Assembly (NCBI GenBank): GCA_030600545.1
Contig: JAUVLV010000017.1
Coordinates: forward strand, 1-44,836
DNA length: 44,836 nucleotides
Direction: 5' to 3'
Source of the DNA: Candidatus Aegiribacteria sp.
Lineage (GTDB): Bacteria; Fermentibacterota; Fermentibacteria; Fermentibacterales; JCC-6
The notes beneath the pieces are model-generated. The model ran no database searches and had not been told where the DNA came from. It saw nothing but the letters and a program-made list of their open reading frames with translations. Position numbers and translations under genes: made by a program. Positions 8,623 to 17,973 of the stretch are shown piece by piece; positions within the stretch are counted from its first letter, which is position 1; the number at the start of each line of letters is the position of its first letter.

Positions 8623-9506
8623 CTTTTCAGATCCTCCATTCGTTCTTTCTTCATAGCGTACTGCCTGACCATTTCTACATCGCCTGCAATAAGCTTTTTC
8701 AGCTCCTCAATGTTCGATGAAGATGCTGTCGTTCTAAGTTTCGTTATAAAACTAACGTTCATTATACTGCCGTAAACATCCCCTGTCGGATGGTCGACAA
8801 GATGCGCTTCTACCGGCCCGGCGGCGCTGTCGGGAACGAATACGGCTGCGGGCATATGCTTATTCCCATCGCTGAAATCGACGTAACCCGCATAGCTGCC
8901 TGGTTCGGGAAGCAGTTTGCATCCGGGAACCCTGACATTCAGTGTAGGAAATCCAATCTGTTTTCCCAGACCCTTGCCCCTTGAAACCACTCCAGTCACC
9001 GAATAATGCCTGCCTAGAAGCTTCTCAGCAGACTGAAGCTCACCATTTTCAAGAAGCAGCCGGATCCTTTCGCTTTTAACCGGTTCTTCGTCACATTCCA
9101 ACGGAGGTACAATAATAGTATCAATTTCCCTTGAAGTACACCATTGTCTGAGGTATTCCACTGTACCTGACCTGTTTCTGCCAAAATGGAAATCGTATCC
9201 GACCACGATTCTGCTGAAATTCCCCCATTCAAGTAGTTCCGACAGAAAACTATCCGGCGATTTTTCAATTGTTTCCGTATCGAAGGGAATCAGGAATATT
9301 TTTATCATTCCCAGTTTTTTCAGAAAATTTGCCCTCTCGAACGAAGTAGTGAGTCGCCTGTTCCATCTGATATCAGTAAAGCACTGCCTTGCCACAGGCT
9401 CAAAACATACCAGACCTGTTTCATCACCAAAGGACTTTGCTCTTTCTATTACTTTCAGATGACCTTTATGTATTCCGTCAAAATTGCCTATTGTAATTGT
9501 ATCCAT
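8619..9506 (-). CDS. ribF: Bifunctional riboflavin kinase/FAD synthetase
   Basis: RibF phosphorylates riboflavin to FMN and adenylylates FMN to FAD. The N-terminal nucleotidyltransferase domain shows [10 protein letters not shown] (residues 7-16) and [13 protein letters not shown]. The C-terminal kinase domain shows [18 protein letters not shown] with the conserved PTxN. The 295 residues match the family. It lies four bases after truB and overlaps rpsO, in the common truB-ribF-rpsO-pnp order. Its FAD product is also the substrate of the ApbE encoded downstream. Confidence 0.95.
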   Translation of the reverse strand: MDTITIGNFDGIHKGHLKVIERAKSFGDETGLVCFEPVARQCFTDIRWNRRLTTSFERANFLKKLGMIKIFLIPFDTETIEKSPDSFLSELLEWGNFSRIVVGYDFHFGRNRSGTVEYLRQWCTSREIDTIIVPPLECDEEPVKSERIRLLLENGELQSAEKLLGRHYSVTGVVSRGKGLGKQIGFPTLNVRVPGCKLLPEPGSYAGYVDFSDGNKHMPAAVFVPDSAAGPVEAHLVDHPTGDVYGSIMNVSFITKLRTTASSSNIEELKKLIAGDVEMVRQYAMKKERMEDLKR

Positions 9507-9510
9507 AGTT

Positions 9511-10371
9511 TCAGCATCCCGTAAAAACGCAGAGTGGTTTCAGTATATTCCCGTCACCCTCCGCTATGGCCAGCAGGTTGTCATCTTTGTCAAGCAGAGC
9601 TACTGTACCCACCAGTTTGCCTTTCAGCTTCCCACCATGCAATACGGTCTGACTCTGTTCTTCGTCCAGCATCATCCTGTCGTATTCCCGGAGTATCTCC
9701 GACATACTGAGCATGGACCTTCCATTATCATTTTCCCGCGAAGCTTCCTCAACACTGAATGCTCCAACGGACGTTCTTCTGATATCGAAGGCTGCTCCTC
9801 CGGTTCCAAGTTCATTCCCTATATCCCTGGCAAAAGCTCTGATATAAGTTCCTGAGCTTACAGTCACGGAGAAATGAACCTTTGACCCGAGGAATTTCTC
9901 CAGCTTCCAGTTTTCGGCATACACATCTCTAACCGGTGTGGAGGGCTTCAATCCCTCTCTTGCCATGGAATAAGCTCTTCTGCCATCGATCTTTACAGCC
10001 GAATAGTCTGGAACCTTCTGCTTAATATTGCCGGTAAAATTACCTGCTACCCTGCGGAGATCATTCTCCATGATATTCGGAACGGGCTTTCTCTCCAGTA
10101 TATTTCCGCTCGTATCGTCAGTGTCGGTTCTTATACCCAGTTCAATTCCAAAACTGTAGGTTTTCCGGGCAGACAGGAAAAACCTTGAAAGGCGTGTTGC
10201 TTTACCCATCAGAACAATAAGAAGTCCTGTTGCGTCGGGGTCGAGTGTTCCGGCATGGCCGAATTTTCTGTAACCCCAGTGCTTCGCAACTTTTGAAGCT
10301 GTCCTTCGTGAAGAGATACCGGCCGATTTATCAAGAAGATATGCTGCACCGGCAATTCGGGATAATGTCAA
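9511..10371 (-). CDS. truB: tRNA pseudouridine-55 synthase
   Basis: TruB makes pseudouridine 55 in the T-loop of tRNAs. The catalytic motif GHAGTLDPDATGLL (Asp44) is present, as are the KxPDYSAVKIDGRRAY stretch and a C-terminal PUA-like domain. The start is TTG in a TTGA overlap with the rbfA stop, fitting the overlap style of this gene run. It is 286 residues, normal length. Confidence 0.95.
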   Translation of the reverse strand: MTLSRIAGAAYLLDKSAGISSRRTASKVAKHWGYRKFGHAGTLDPDATGLLIVLMGKATRLSRFFLSARKTYSFGIELGIRTDTDDTSGNILERKPVPNIMENDLRRVAGNFTGNIKQKVPDYSAVKIDGRRAYSMAREGLKPSTPVRDVYAENWKLEKFLGSKVHFSVTVSSGTYIRAFARDIGNELGTGGAAFDIRRTSVGAFSVEEASRENDNGRSMLSMSEILREYDRMMLDEEQSQTVLHGGKLKGKLVGTVALLDKDDNLLAIAEGDGNILKPLCVFTGC

Positions 10372-10712
10372 TCGTTATCCAGTTCTCTCATGATATTCAG
10401 GACTGTGTCACCCTTCTTGCCGGATTCATCCTTGACAAACGATAAAATGGGAACCGTACGCATCTTTATCCCGAACGCTAGCTTTGACCTTAGATAACCT
10501 TTTGCTGATTCCATTGCTTCAAAAGCATCCTGCTGCTCTTCCTCTGTACCTGTTATTTCGAAGAACAATGTGGCATTTGAACCATCGCGTGATAGTTTAA
10601 CCCTTGTTATGCTCATATTCTTCAGTCTTTCGTCCGATACGTCTCTTGACAGAATTTCTCCTATATCCTCGCGGATATCAACTTCAAGTCTTTGTCTTCT
10701 TCTATCATTCAT
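10368..10712 (-). CDS. rbfA: 30S ribosome-binding factor RbfA
   Basis: RbfA is a KH-like protein that helps mature the 5' end of 16S rRNA and the 30S subunit. The 114-residue sequence begins RRQRLEVDIREDIGEILSRDV, contains the ITRVKLSRDGSNATLFFEI strand pair, and includes the conserved KLAFGIKMRTVPILSFVKD. It sits between infB and truB, its usual place. Confidence 0.93.
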   Translation of the reverse strand: MNDRRRQRLEVDIREDIGEILSRDVSDERLKNMSITRVKLSRDGSNATLFFEITGTEEEQQDAFEAMESAKGYLRSKLAFGIKMRTVPILSFVKDESGKKGDTVLNIMRELDND

Positions 10713-10733
10713 GTAAAATCCTTCCGATAACTG

Positions 10734-12881
10734 TCAAAGTTCCCTGGAAACAGAAACAATCTGGAAGCTCTCTATTACGTCGCCAACCTTTATATCGTTG
10801 AAGTCAGAAATACCTATACCGCATTCAAAGCCAGATTTTACTTCTTTTTTATCTTCTTTGAAACGCTTCAGTGAACTTACGATACCTGACCATACGTCCA
10901 CTCCGTTTCGCACAAGCCGTAACTTTGCGTTTCTTCTAATAACACCACTGATAACATACGATCCTGCTATTACACCTATCTTCGGAACCCTGAAAATATC
11001 CCTGACCTCGGCAGATCCCAGGAACTCTTCCCTCTCCTCGGGTTTAAGCAGACCTGAAAGTGACTTTTTAATAGTATCCTCAACCTGATGGATAACACTG
11101 AAGGTGACAATTTCCACATCCTTAACCGTGGCTTCCTCGCGGGCTCTAACATCTGGACGAACCCTGAAGCCGATAATCACAGCATTTGAAGCGGCAGCAA
11201 GGTTTACATCGTTTCCGGAAATGCCACCTGCACTGCTTCTTATGATGTTAACTGAAACCTCTTCGTTTCCCAGCTTGCTCAGTGTGTCTACAATAGCTTC
11301 TGCCGTTCCCTGAACATCAGCTTTTACGATAAGATTCAGTTTGTTCTGGGTCTCAGCGGATTTCTGCCAGAAATCCTCAAGAGATATCATTTTGCCGGTA
11401 TGCAATTCTCTTTCCCTCTGTACAAGCTGGCGTCTTCTGCTTATGTGTTTGGCTTCATGTTCGGAACTTAGCGCAACTACCGATTCTCCTGCATCGGGAA
11501 CCTCGGAACAGCCAAGTATCTGCACAGGTGTTCCGGGACCGGCTGTCTCGATCTCTTCGTCATTTTCGTCGTACATGGCACGTACTCTTCCATAGAATTT
11601 GCCTGCGACAAAATAATCTTCAACCTTGAGCGTACCGTCCTGAACAATCACATTTACAACCGTTCCACGTCTTGGATCAATTTCACCTTCAAGAACGGTC
11701 CCCTTTGCCGATCTGTCTGAAAATGCTGTCAATTCCAGCATTTCAGCCTGAAGCATCAGCTTCTCCATCAGGTCATCGATATTCTCACCCGTAATGGATG
11801 ATACCTCAGAACAGAGAACATCCCCTCCCCATTCCTCTATCAGGACATTATGGGATGCCAGGTCATTCTTGATCAGATCAGGATGGGCAGTGGGAAGATC
11901 AATCTTAGTGATCGCTACAACTATAGGAACTTCCGCAGCCCTGGCGTGGTCAATGGCCTCTTCAGTCTGCGGCATGACCCTGCTGTCGGCAGCTATGACC
12001 AGGATTACTATATCGGTGACCCTTGCGCCCCTGGTTCTCATCGCGGTGAATGCTTCATGGCCCGGTGTATCAATGAACGTTATTTGTTTTCCATCAGGTA
12101 GTTTCGAAATGTAAGCACCGATATGCTGCGTTATACCCCCTGATTCCGTAGCTATGACATTAGTCTTTCTTATCCTGTCAAGAAGTGCTGTCTTGCCGTG
12201 ATCAACATGACCCATAACGGTAACAATCGGAAATCTGGCGGTTTCAATACCACCCAGACTTACACGCTTTCTTTCAATCTCCCTGGCTCCGTAGCTCGCA
12301 ACCGTTTCCACTTCAAAATTGAACTCGTCTGCCACCAGGGATACAGTTTCTGCATCAAGCCTCTGGTTGGCGGTAGCCATAATACCAAGCTCCATGAATT
12401 TCCCGATTACTTTGCTAAGTGGGATGCCCATAAGCTCGGATAGTTCCGAGGGGTTTGTGTACTCGGTTATTCGAATTTTCTGCGTGATGCCGTCATCAAC
12501 GGTTTCCTGCTGTTTTTCGCTTTTCTCTTCTCTGTGTTTTTTTCGTTTCTTCTGCCTGGTCCGTCCTCCACCTGAATCTATCTTCGCAAGTGTATCTTTA
12601 ACAGTTTTAACAGCTTCCGCAGTTACTCTGGGCTTATGACGGCGTCTTCTTTTCTTCTTTTTCTTTTGAACTGTTTTTGTTCTGGCTGTCTTCTTTTCCT
12701 GGTCAAATCTGTTCTTAACCTTAAGTACTTCTTCAGGAGTGAGTGAACTCATATGGCTCTTAACAGATATGTTCATTTTCTTAAGAATCTCTATAAGCGC
12801 CTCACTTGACAGATTCAGATCCTTGGCCATTTCGTAGACTCTTATCTTCTTCCCACTGCTTTTTTCAGCCAAGGGAATCAC
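10734..12881 (-). CDS. infB: Translation initiation factor IF-2
   Basis: IF-2 is the GTPase that delivers initiator tRNA and promotes subunit joining. The 715-residue protein has an IF2_N domain (residues 12-50), a Lys/Arg-rich linker (about 62-125), a second IF2_N-like domain (about 136-190), and the GTPase domain with GHVDHGKT (224-231) and DTPGH (271-275), followed by domains II to IV. The fourth nucleotide-binding motif reads TKID (325-328) in place of the usual NKID. The start is GTG with AAGGAAG upstream. It follows nusA after 87 bases that contain no ylxR-type gene. Confidence 0.95.
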   Translation of the reverse strand: MIPLAEKSSGKKIRVYEMAKDLNLSSEALIEILKKMNISVKSHMSSLTPEEVLKVKNRFDQEKKTARTKTVQKKKKKRRRRHKPRVTAEAVKTVKDTLAKIDSGGGRTRQKKRKKHREEKSEKQQETVDDGITQKIRITEYTNPSELSELMGIPLSKVIGKFMELGIMATANQRLDAETVSLVADEFNFEVETVASYGAREIERKRVSLGGIETARFPIVTVMGHVDHGKTALLDRIRKTNVIATESGGITQHIGAYISKLPDGKQITFIDTPGHEAFTAMRTRGARVTDIVILVIAADSRVMPQTEEAIDHARAAEVPIVVAITKIDLPTAHPDLIKNDLASHNVLIEEWGGDVLCSEVSSITGENIDDLMEKLMLQAEMLELTAFSDRSAKGTVLEGEIDPRRGTVVNVIVQDGTLKVEDYFVAGKFYGRVRAMYDENDEEIETAGPGTPVQILGCSEVPDAGESVVALSSEHEAKHISRRRQLVQRERELHTGKMISLEDFWQKSAETQNKLNLIVKADVQGTAEAIVDTLSKLGNEEVSVNIIRSSAGGISGNDVNLAAASNAVIIGFRVRPDVRAREEATVKDVEIVTFSVIHQVEDTIKKSLSGLLKPEEREEFLGSAEVRDIFRVPKIGVIAGSYVISGVIRRNAKLRLVRNGVDVWSGIVSSLKRFKEDKKEVKSGFECGIGISDFNDIKVGDVIESFQIVSVSREL

Positions 12882-12968
12882 CCGCTTCCTTAAATTATTC
12901 TATACTGCAATTCATTCAATCTCAGTTAATTCTTCGAAATAATTTCATCAATATACCGCAGAAGGCTG

Positions 12969-14366
12969 TTACTCATCTGAAACCTCATCATCTTCAACCG
13001 ATGGTTCATCAGTGGCTTCATTTTCCAGTGCAGCTTTCCTGGTTTCCTCTTTTTTCAATTCAACTGTTTTAATTCTTCTTTCTATCTGTTCGCTGGCTTC
13101 CTTCAGGAGTTTTTTAATCTTCACCGGTCCCACTCCCTGAACATTAAGAAGCCTGTCCATTGAACAATCGATAAGTGTATCAGCCGAATCAAATCCTGCG
13201 CGGGTAAGTCTCTCAGCAAGCTGACTGTTGACACTTTCGAACTCCGAAATATCAACTCGCAGCATATCCTCCCACCGCTTTCTTTCCTCCCAGAGAGATT
13301 TTTCCTCGATTTCAATCCTGTATCCTATGAGTTTACCGGCCAGTCTTACATTATGGCCGCCCTTACCTTTTGCTCTTCCTATCTCATCATCAGGAACAGT
13401 AGCAATCATTACAGTCTCTTCTTCACCGGTCTCATGGTTGATTCTGGTATCCATCGTTACCTTTAGAACTGTTGCTGGAAGAAGCGCGCTGGTTACAAGC
13501 AGTTTTCTGTCTATTGTCCAGGGGATGATATCGATTCGTTCACCATTCAGTTCACGCATTACGGACTGCACCCTCATGCCCTTCATTCCAACAAAGGTAC
13601 CTACCGCGTCAACCCTGATATCATTGCTTGTCACAGCTATCTTCGTTCTAACACCTGCTTCACGGGCAATCGCCTTAATCTGCACCACTCCCTCATCGAT
13701 TTCTGGAGCTTCCCGTTCGAAAAGTCTTTTAACAAGCAGTGGATTCGCTCTTGAAAGAACAAGCTGAGGGTCGGTACTCTCCGGGCTGAGAACCTCAACA
13801 AGAACGGGAAGTACAGTATCTCCGTGTTCGAACCTTTCGCCTCTGGCCCTTTCTTCGGGAGGAATAACAGCATCTATCTGTCCGGCTATACGAACATTGA
13901 CCCTGTTTCTGTAAACCTGCTGAACCACACATCTTGGAATTAGCTGACCGATCCTGCCTGAGTACTCATCGTAAACCTTATCTCTCTCTGCGGATCGCTC
14001 AAGAGTATGGAACTCATGCCTGAACACGTTTATTGCGGAACGGCCGAAATCATCAAAATCAATGGGTATTCCCACCTCATCGCCATAGTCGGCTTCGGGG
14101 TTGTACTTTCTTGCTTTTCTTCTTGTGATCTGAAGATGAGACCATGCCGGTTCAATTTCCCTGACCACTTCCATGAGAGCAACAATAATAACATCATCAT
14201 TCTTCTGATCCCATGTTATCCTGATATTCTGAGGTGAACCGAATTCTTTCTCGGTTGCTTCCATCAGCCCTCTCTTGAGCCACTCAATCAGAAGTTCCTG
14301 ATTAGCGCCCTTGCTTTCCCTTATCACCGCAGCCAGGGCTTCTATTCTCTGATAATTATCCGACAC
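12969..14366 (-). CDS. nusA: Transcription termination/antitermination factor NusA
   Basis: NusA binds RNA polymerase and modulates pausing, termination and antitermination. The N-terminal RNA polymerase-binding domain is followed by an S1 domain (around RCVVQQVYRNRVNVRIAG), KH1 and KH2 (including IGRAKGKGGHNVRLAGKL), and a C-terminal helix-hairpin-helix segment (LLNVQGVGPVKIKKLL). The tail is acidic and ends EDDEVSDE. It has 465 residues. The start is GTG with GAGGAG upstream. It lies between rimP and infB as in most bacteria. Confidence 0.95.
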   Translation of the reverse strand: MSDNYQRIEALAAVIRESKGANQELLIEWLKRGLMEATEKEFGSPQNIRITWDQKNDDVIIVALMEVVREIEPAWSHLQITRRKARKYNPEADYGDEVGIPIDFDDFGRSAINVFRHEFHTLERSAERDKVYDEYSGRIGQLIPRCVVQQVYRNRVNVRIAGQIDAVIPPEERARGERFEHGDTVLPVLVEVLSPESTDPQLVLSRANPLLVKRLFEREAPEIDEGVVQIKAIAREAGVRTKIAVTSNDIRVDAVGTFVGMKGMRVQSVMRELNGERIDIIPWTIDRKLLVTSALLPATVLKVTMDTRINHETGEEETVMIATVPDDEIGRAKGKGGHNVRLAGKLIGYRIEIEEKSLWEERKRWEDMLRVDISEFESVNSQLAERLTRAGFDSADTLIDCSMDRLLNVQGVGPVKIKKLLKEASEQIERRIKTVELKKEETRKAALENEATDEPSVEDDEVSDE

Positions 14367-14407
14367 TTTAATCTCCTCGCAAATCTATTAACTTTGAACA
14401 GCTTATG

Positions 14408-14827
14408 TCATTCCAGTACTTCCACTGCCATCACAATATCGTCAGTGGTTACTATCCTGCCTTCCCTGAACTTGAGGCACCTTTCATTGTATCCATCAAG
14501 CCAGTCTGTGAAATCTTCTTCCTCCGTCTGTACGGACAGTTTTCTTCCAACGGATCTTGCCCAGTCGACCTCTGTACTGAGAAGGCGTCCTATTCCAGGC
14601 GAACTCACTTCCAGCCTGTAATTCAGCTCGGGCATATTTCCATCAAGGTGATCCTTAATGCTTCTGGACAGTTCAGCACAATCCTTGATGGTGACCCGGT
14701 CGGATTTGTCAACAAGGAGCCTTATCATGTGGCTTCTGCCAATGTTCTTTACAGCAAGATGAACAAGCATAAGACCGGCTCTGTCAACAAATTCTTCTAT
14801 CACTTCAAACAGATCAGCGGTTTCCAT
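14408..14827 (-). CDS. rimP: Ribosome maturation factor RimP
   Basis: RimP assists 30S subunit maturation. The 139-residue sequence carries the diagnostic YRLEVSSPGIGRLL motif, an IRLLVDKSDRVTIKDCAELSRSI segment, and a C-terminal SH3-like domain with GRKLSVQT. It opens the translation block, has AAGGAG just upstream of its ATG, and is preceded by a hairpin terminator. Confidence 0.93.
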   Translation of the reverse strand: METADLFEVIEEFVDRAGLMLVHLAVKNIGRSHMIRLLVDKSDRVTIKDCAELSRSIKDHLDGNMPELNYRLEVSSPGIGRLLSTEVDWARSVGRKLSVQTEEEDFTDWLDGYNERCLKFREGRIVTTDDIVMAVEVLE

Positions 14828-14847
14828 GTCTCCTTATTTCGACAATA

Positions 14848-14875
14848 TAAAATAAAGGCGGAAGATACCGCCTTT
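14848..14875 (-). terminator. Rho-independent terminator or attenuator ahead of rimP
   Basis: On the minus strand AAAGGCGG-TATCTT-CCGCCTTT (14875-14854) forms a perfect 8-bp stem with a 6-base loop, followed by ATTTTA. It lies between the end of the O-antigen-ligase-like gene and rimP, and is preceded by two smaller inverted repeats (GAATC-TTTT-GATTC and ACTC-AAC-GAGT). It is the clearest terminator between 34809 and 223. With under 30 bases left to the rimP ATG, any rimP promoter must lie upstream of or inside it, so it could also act as an attenuator. Confidence 0.7.
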
Positions 14876-14931
14876 TGAATCTTTTGATTCTTCTAGCGCA
14901 CTCGTTGAGTAAATCTAGTTTTTCTCAGCGT

Positions 14932-17900
14932 TTATGGCAAGTCAGGCTGATTGATTCTGCCCATTATAAGATCGCTCCTTAGAGCTTCCATATAAATCGT
15001 GTTTCCACCTCTGACCAGGAAGGGTGACAGAATTGACAGATCGTTGAGCATACTGCTTATCTGATACTGCGCTTCATTCTCTCCAATAATATCAACCAGT
15101 CTTTTTCGGGTATCAACAAGAAGTGAAACTATCTGCTCGCCCTGAACGGTACTGTAGTGAGGTATACCGTTGTACGATGAACAAAAGAATATATAAAGCC
15201 ACTGGATATCAAGCTTTATCATTTCCGCGTTCAGAGAATCCTGTGCTTCAAGCGCAAGTACTCCTGAGTATGAGTTTTCCAGTAATGACGCTTCGCGCAT
15301 TACCGGAGTTACGGTCTGATCATCCCTAGTATTCATGAAACAGTAAAAGGGACCTCCAATATGCTCCCAGATAATTCCCAGTTCTTCTTTTACGTCTGCA
15401 GCTTCATGCTGAAGTGCGGGAGATGACTCAATGAAAACCATGATTTCAAATATGCGTCTGTCAAATATCAGCATATTGATTTCGTTCAAAAGGTACATTT
15501 GTCTCTCATCGTATCCATCCAGCCCCGTGTTCAGCAGAGCTCTATTTAATTCACTCACCATCTGCGATACATCGATTGGCCATGCTGTAACATCGTTAAA
15601 ATCAAATCCATTTAAAAAACACAGAACTTCGGTTATGGTCCGCATTCCCTCGATATCACCCTCTGAAGTCAGTATCAGCCCCTTCACCGCCCGCTGAAGC
15701 GGAAGTATGTCCAGTTCATCCTGCGGAATGCAGCTGAGATCCCTCATCACTCCAGCTGTATCTCCATTTTCAAACCGCTGAAGGATATCCAGGCCTTCCT
15801 GCATTCGCTGGATCTGAATACACGTGTATTCGTTTATCTCAGAAGCAAATTCTGAATCTCTGTTGCTTACGATGCTTGTCAGTTCGTTGTAAAGGCTGTC
15901 CGCTGAGTCTGCGTATCTGAGGAATGTGATACCGTAATCGAACAGCAGCATTCTTATAATGAAATTCCGGCCATCAATCTCAAGATCTTCTTTTCTTAAT
16001 TTGCTCATCGATTGGATTGACATCTGCCATCCCAGATACACGCCATCAAATGACTCTGTAAGGGAGTTAAGAATATTTATCTTTATTTTGTAACCTTTTC
16101 TATTATGGGCGTGAAGATCCCATGCTTTCCGCATTTCGGCAAGGGCGCTGTCGGGATAACCGAGATTTGTCCAGACAAGGGTAAGGTTATTATGAACCTC
16201 AGCATAGTTCGGAGCCCTGCTGGTAAGCGAATCGTAAGCTATCAGTCCAAGTCTCATATACCGGTCCGCCTCTTCGTAATTCTCTGCTGTTATACCGTTG
16301 ATGCTGAGAATTGAGCTTAATGGTGGCGAGAAATTCTGATACAATCTGGCAGTTGATACATATGCGCTTCCCAATGCGTACCATCCTCCAAGTTCATCGG
16401 GATTAGTTTCAACACACTGTTCGCACCACGCCAATGCGCTGTCAGCTGTCTGTCTTGCGTTATCGTAATAGTACAGTGCTCTCTGCATAGCTTCGTCATT
16501 TCCATTTCTTCTCCATTCCTCAGCAGCATTCACAGCATTTTCGATTTCAAACTGTATGTGGGTAAGGTATATGTCTTTTCCTTTGAACAACTCTCTGCCG
16601 GATCTCATTGCCCTCAGGTAGACTGGAAAAGATACGGCTCCAAGAAAAATTGCGATAAGAAGAAGCACAACTGCTAAACCGTATCTCCTGAGACTTTTCA
16701 GTGGAGTAAACTCTGACGGAATGGAAGCAAGAAGCAAACCTGTGAACAGAGCAAGAAGCAATGCTGAAGGAGGCCATCTCATGGCTACAGATACTGAAGC
16801 TTCAGCCATCAGAGCCATAATACCGGCCAGGAGGCCCAGAGTAAGCCAATTACTGCCCAAAGTCTCCGTGTTCTCTGTATCTGTAAAAAAATATTTTCTT
16901 TTTCTGTATACTATTCTGACTATTGAATAAGCCACAGCTGCCCACAGCAGCAACCCTATGATTCCCGTATCAACTAGTATCTCCAGATATTCACAATGTG
17001 CATGAAGCGTATTATGGCTGACGCCAAGAAGGAAATAATCCGGGTTTCTGAACTCAGGGAACAGTATCTGGAATGATCCCGGTCCGTTCCCAAGAACAGG
17101 ATTACTGAGTATCATGGAAAGTGTACCTGACCATATCAGCTGCCTGACCTGAAGAGTACCGGTCTCAGTATGAACAAGTTCTTCCATTCGATTACTCAGA
17201 AGGAGAACTGAGCCACCAATAAGGATCAGGAAAACCAGAATCATCAGAACAAGTCTTTTTCTGTTCTTTCTTATGAATGGAATGAAAGGAAGGATAACTG
17301 CTATGGCCAGAAGACCTATCAGACTTCCCCGGGTTTTGCTTGCGAGAATGGCACCTGTACACAGTATTACGAAGACTGCCGAAGATATGGAACGGAATCT
17401 CGAAAGGCGGAATCTGCTCAGGAGAAATCCAGCGCCAACAGGCAGCATAGCCATTGAGAAACTCCCGAGAAGGTTCGCGTTCCCCATTGTGCCTGAACTT
17501 CTTGCCATTTGTGTAAGACCTGCATCCCACGGGAAGATTATTATGCCCTGGGACTGAAGGATAGCGTATACGGACAGAATAGCTGTAGATCCCACCATAG
17601 CCCACAGAATACCGTCCCTGGCACTTTCCGTGAATGTGGCTGCTATTACGAAAACGAGACCAGCAAGGGCAATTGTGCTGTAGATATACTTCATGGCATT
17701 GACGGAGTGAATTCCTGCATAATGCCGGAAGATCATCCACAGAATAAGAAGGCAAAGTGAGACTGCCAGAGATCTGCTGAATCTCTCCGATGCGATTCTG
17801 CCGTCTATTGCTATACCCAGAGATGCGACAAGCAGTGCAAGCACACTGCCGCCAACGTAGCTTGCTTCCTTTATCAGTATACTGCTTCTGCTGTTTGTTT

Positions 17901-17973
17901 GAACGAGAAATATCGACCCCAGTATTGCAAGTAGAATGATTACCTGAATTAACTTTCCAGGAATTTTTTTCAT
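14932..17973 (-). CDS. O-antigen ligase-like polytopic membrane protein with long TPR-like tail
   Basis: The first 430 or so residues contain a dozen membrane helices and a Wzy_C-type region: GNANLLGSFSMA, then the periplasmic-loop signature NGPGSFQILFPEF...SHNTLHAHCEYLEILVDTGIIG, with the histidines and glutamate typical of O-antigen ligases (WaaL), Wzy polymerases and PglL-type protein glycosyltransferases. A soluble tail of nearly 580 residues follows, with helical TPR-like units near its start (GGWYALGSAYVSTARLY, NYAEVHNNLTLVWTNLGYPDSALAEMRKAW). At 1013 residues it is more than twice the size of a simple ligase. It starts in an ATGA overlap with the wecA-type gene. Whether it joins glycan to lipid A or to protein, or polymerises, cannot be told from sequence. 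Confidence 0.8.
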   Translation of the reverse strand: MKKIPGKLIQVIILLAILGSIFLVQTNSRSSILIKEASYVGGSVLALLVASLGIAIDGRIASERFSRSLAVSLCLLILWMIFRHYAGIHSVNAMKYIYSTIALAGLVFVIAATFTESARDGILWAMVGSTAILSVYAILQSQGIIIFPWDAGLTQMARSSGTMGNANLLGSFSMAMLPVGAGFLLSRFRLSRFRSISSAVFVILCTGAILASKTRGSLIGLLAIAVILPFIPFIRKNRKRLVLMILVFLILIGGSVLLLSNRMEELVHTETGTLQVRQLIWSGTLSMILSNPVLGNGPGSFQILFPEFRNPDYFLLGVSHNTLHAHCEYLEILVDTGIIGLLLWAAVAYSIVRIVYRKRKYFFTDTENTETLGSNWLTLGLLAGIMALMAEASVSVAMRWPPSALLLALFTGLLLASIPSEFTPLKSLRRYGLAVVLLLIAIFLGAVSFPVYLRAMRSGRELFKGKDIYLTHIQFEIENAVNAAEEWRRNGNDEAMQRALYYYDNARQTADSALAWCEQCVETNPDELGGWYALGSAYVSTARLYQNFSPPLSSILSINGITAENYEEADRYMRLGLIAYDSLTSRAPNYAEVHNNLTLVWTNLGYPDSALAEMRKAWDLHAHNRKGYKIKINILNSLTESFDGVYLGWQMSIQSMSKLRKEDLEIDGRNFIIRMLLFDYGITFLRYADSADSLYNELTSIVSNRDSEFASEINEYTCIQIQRMQEGLDILQRFENGDTAGVMRDLSCIPQDELDILPLQRAVKGLILTSEGDIEGMRTITEVLCFLNGFDFNDVTAWPIDVSQMVSELNRALLNTGLDGYDERQMYLLNEINMLIFDRRIFEIMVFIESSPALQHEAADVKEELGIIWEHIGGPFYCFMNTRDDQTVTPVMREASLLENSYSGVLALEAQDSLNAEMIKLDIQWLYIFFCSSYNGIPHYSTVQGEQIVSLLVDTRKRLVDIIGENEAQYQISSMLNDLSILSPFLVRGGNTIYMEALRSDLIMGRINQPDLP

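Noticed and set aside
12882-12968. Possible promoter (TATAGA with TTAACT upstream) between nusA and infB
   Set aside because: The spacing is 19 bases and hexamers are weak; AT-rich spacers give such matches by chance.
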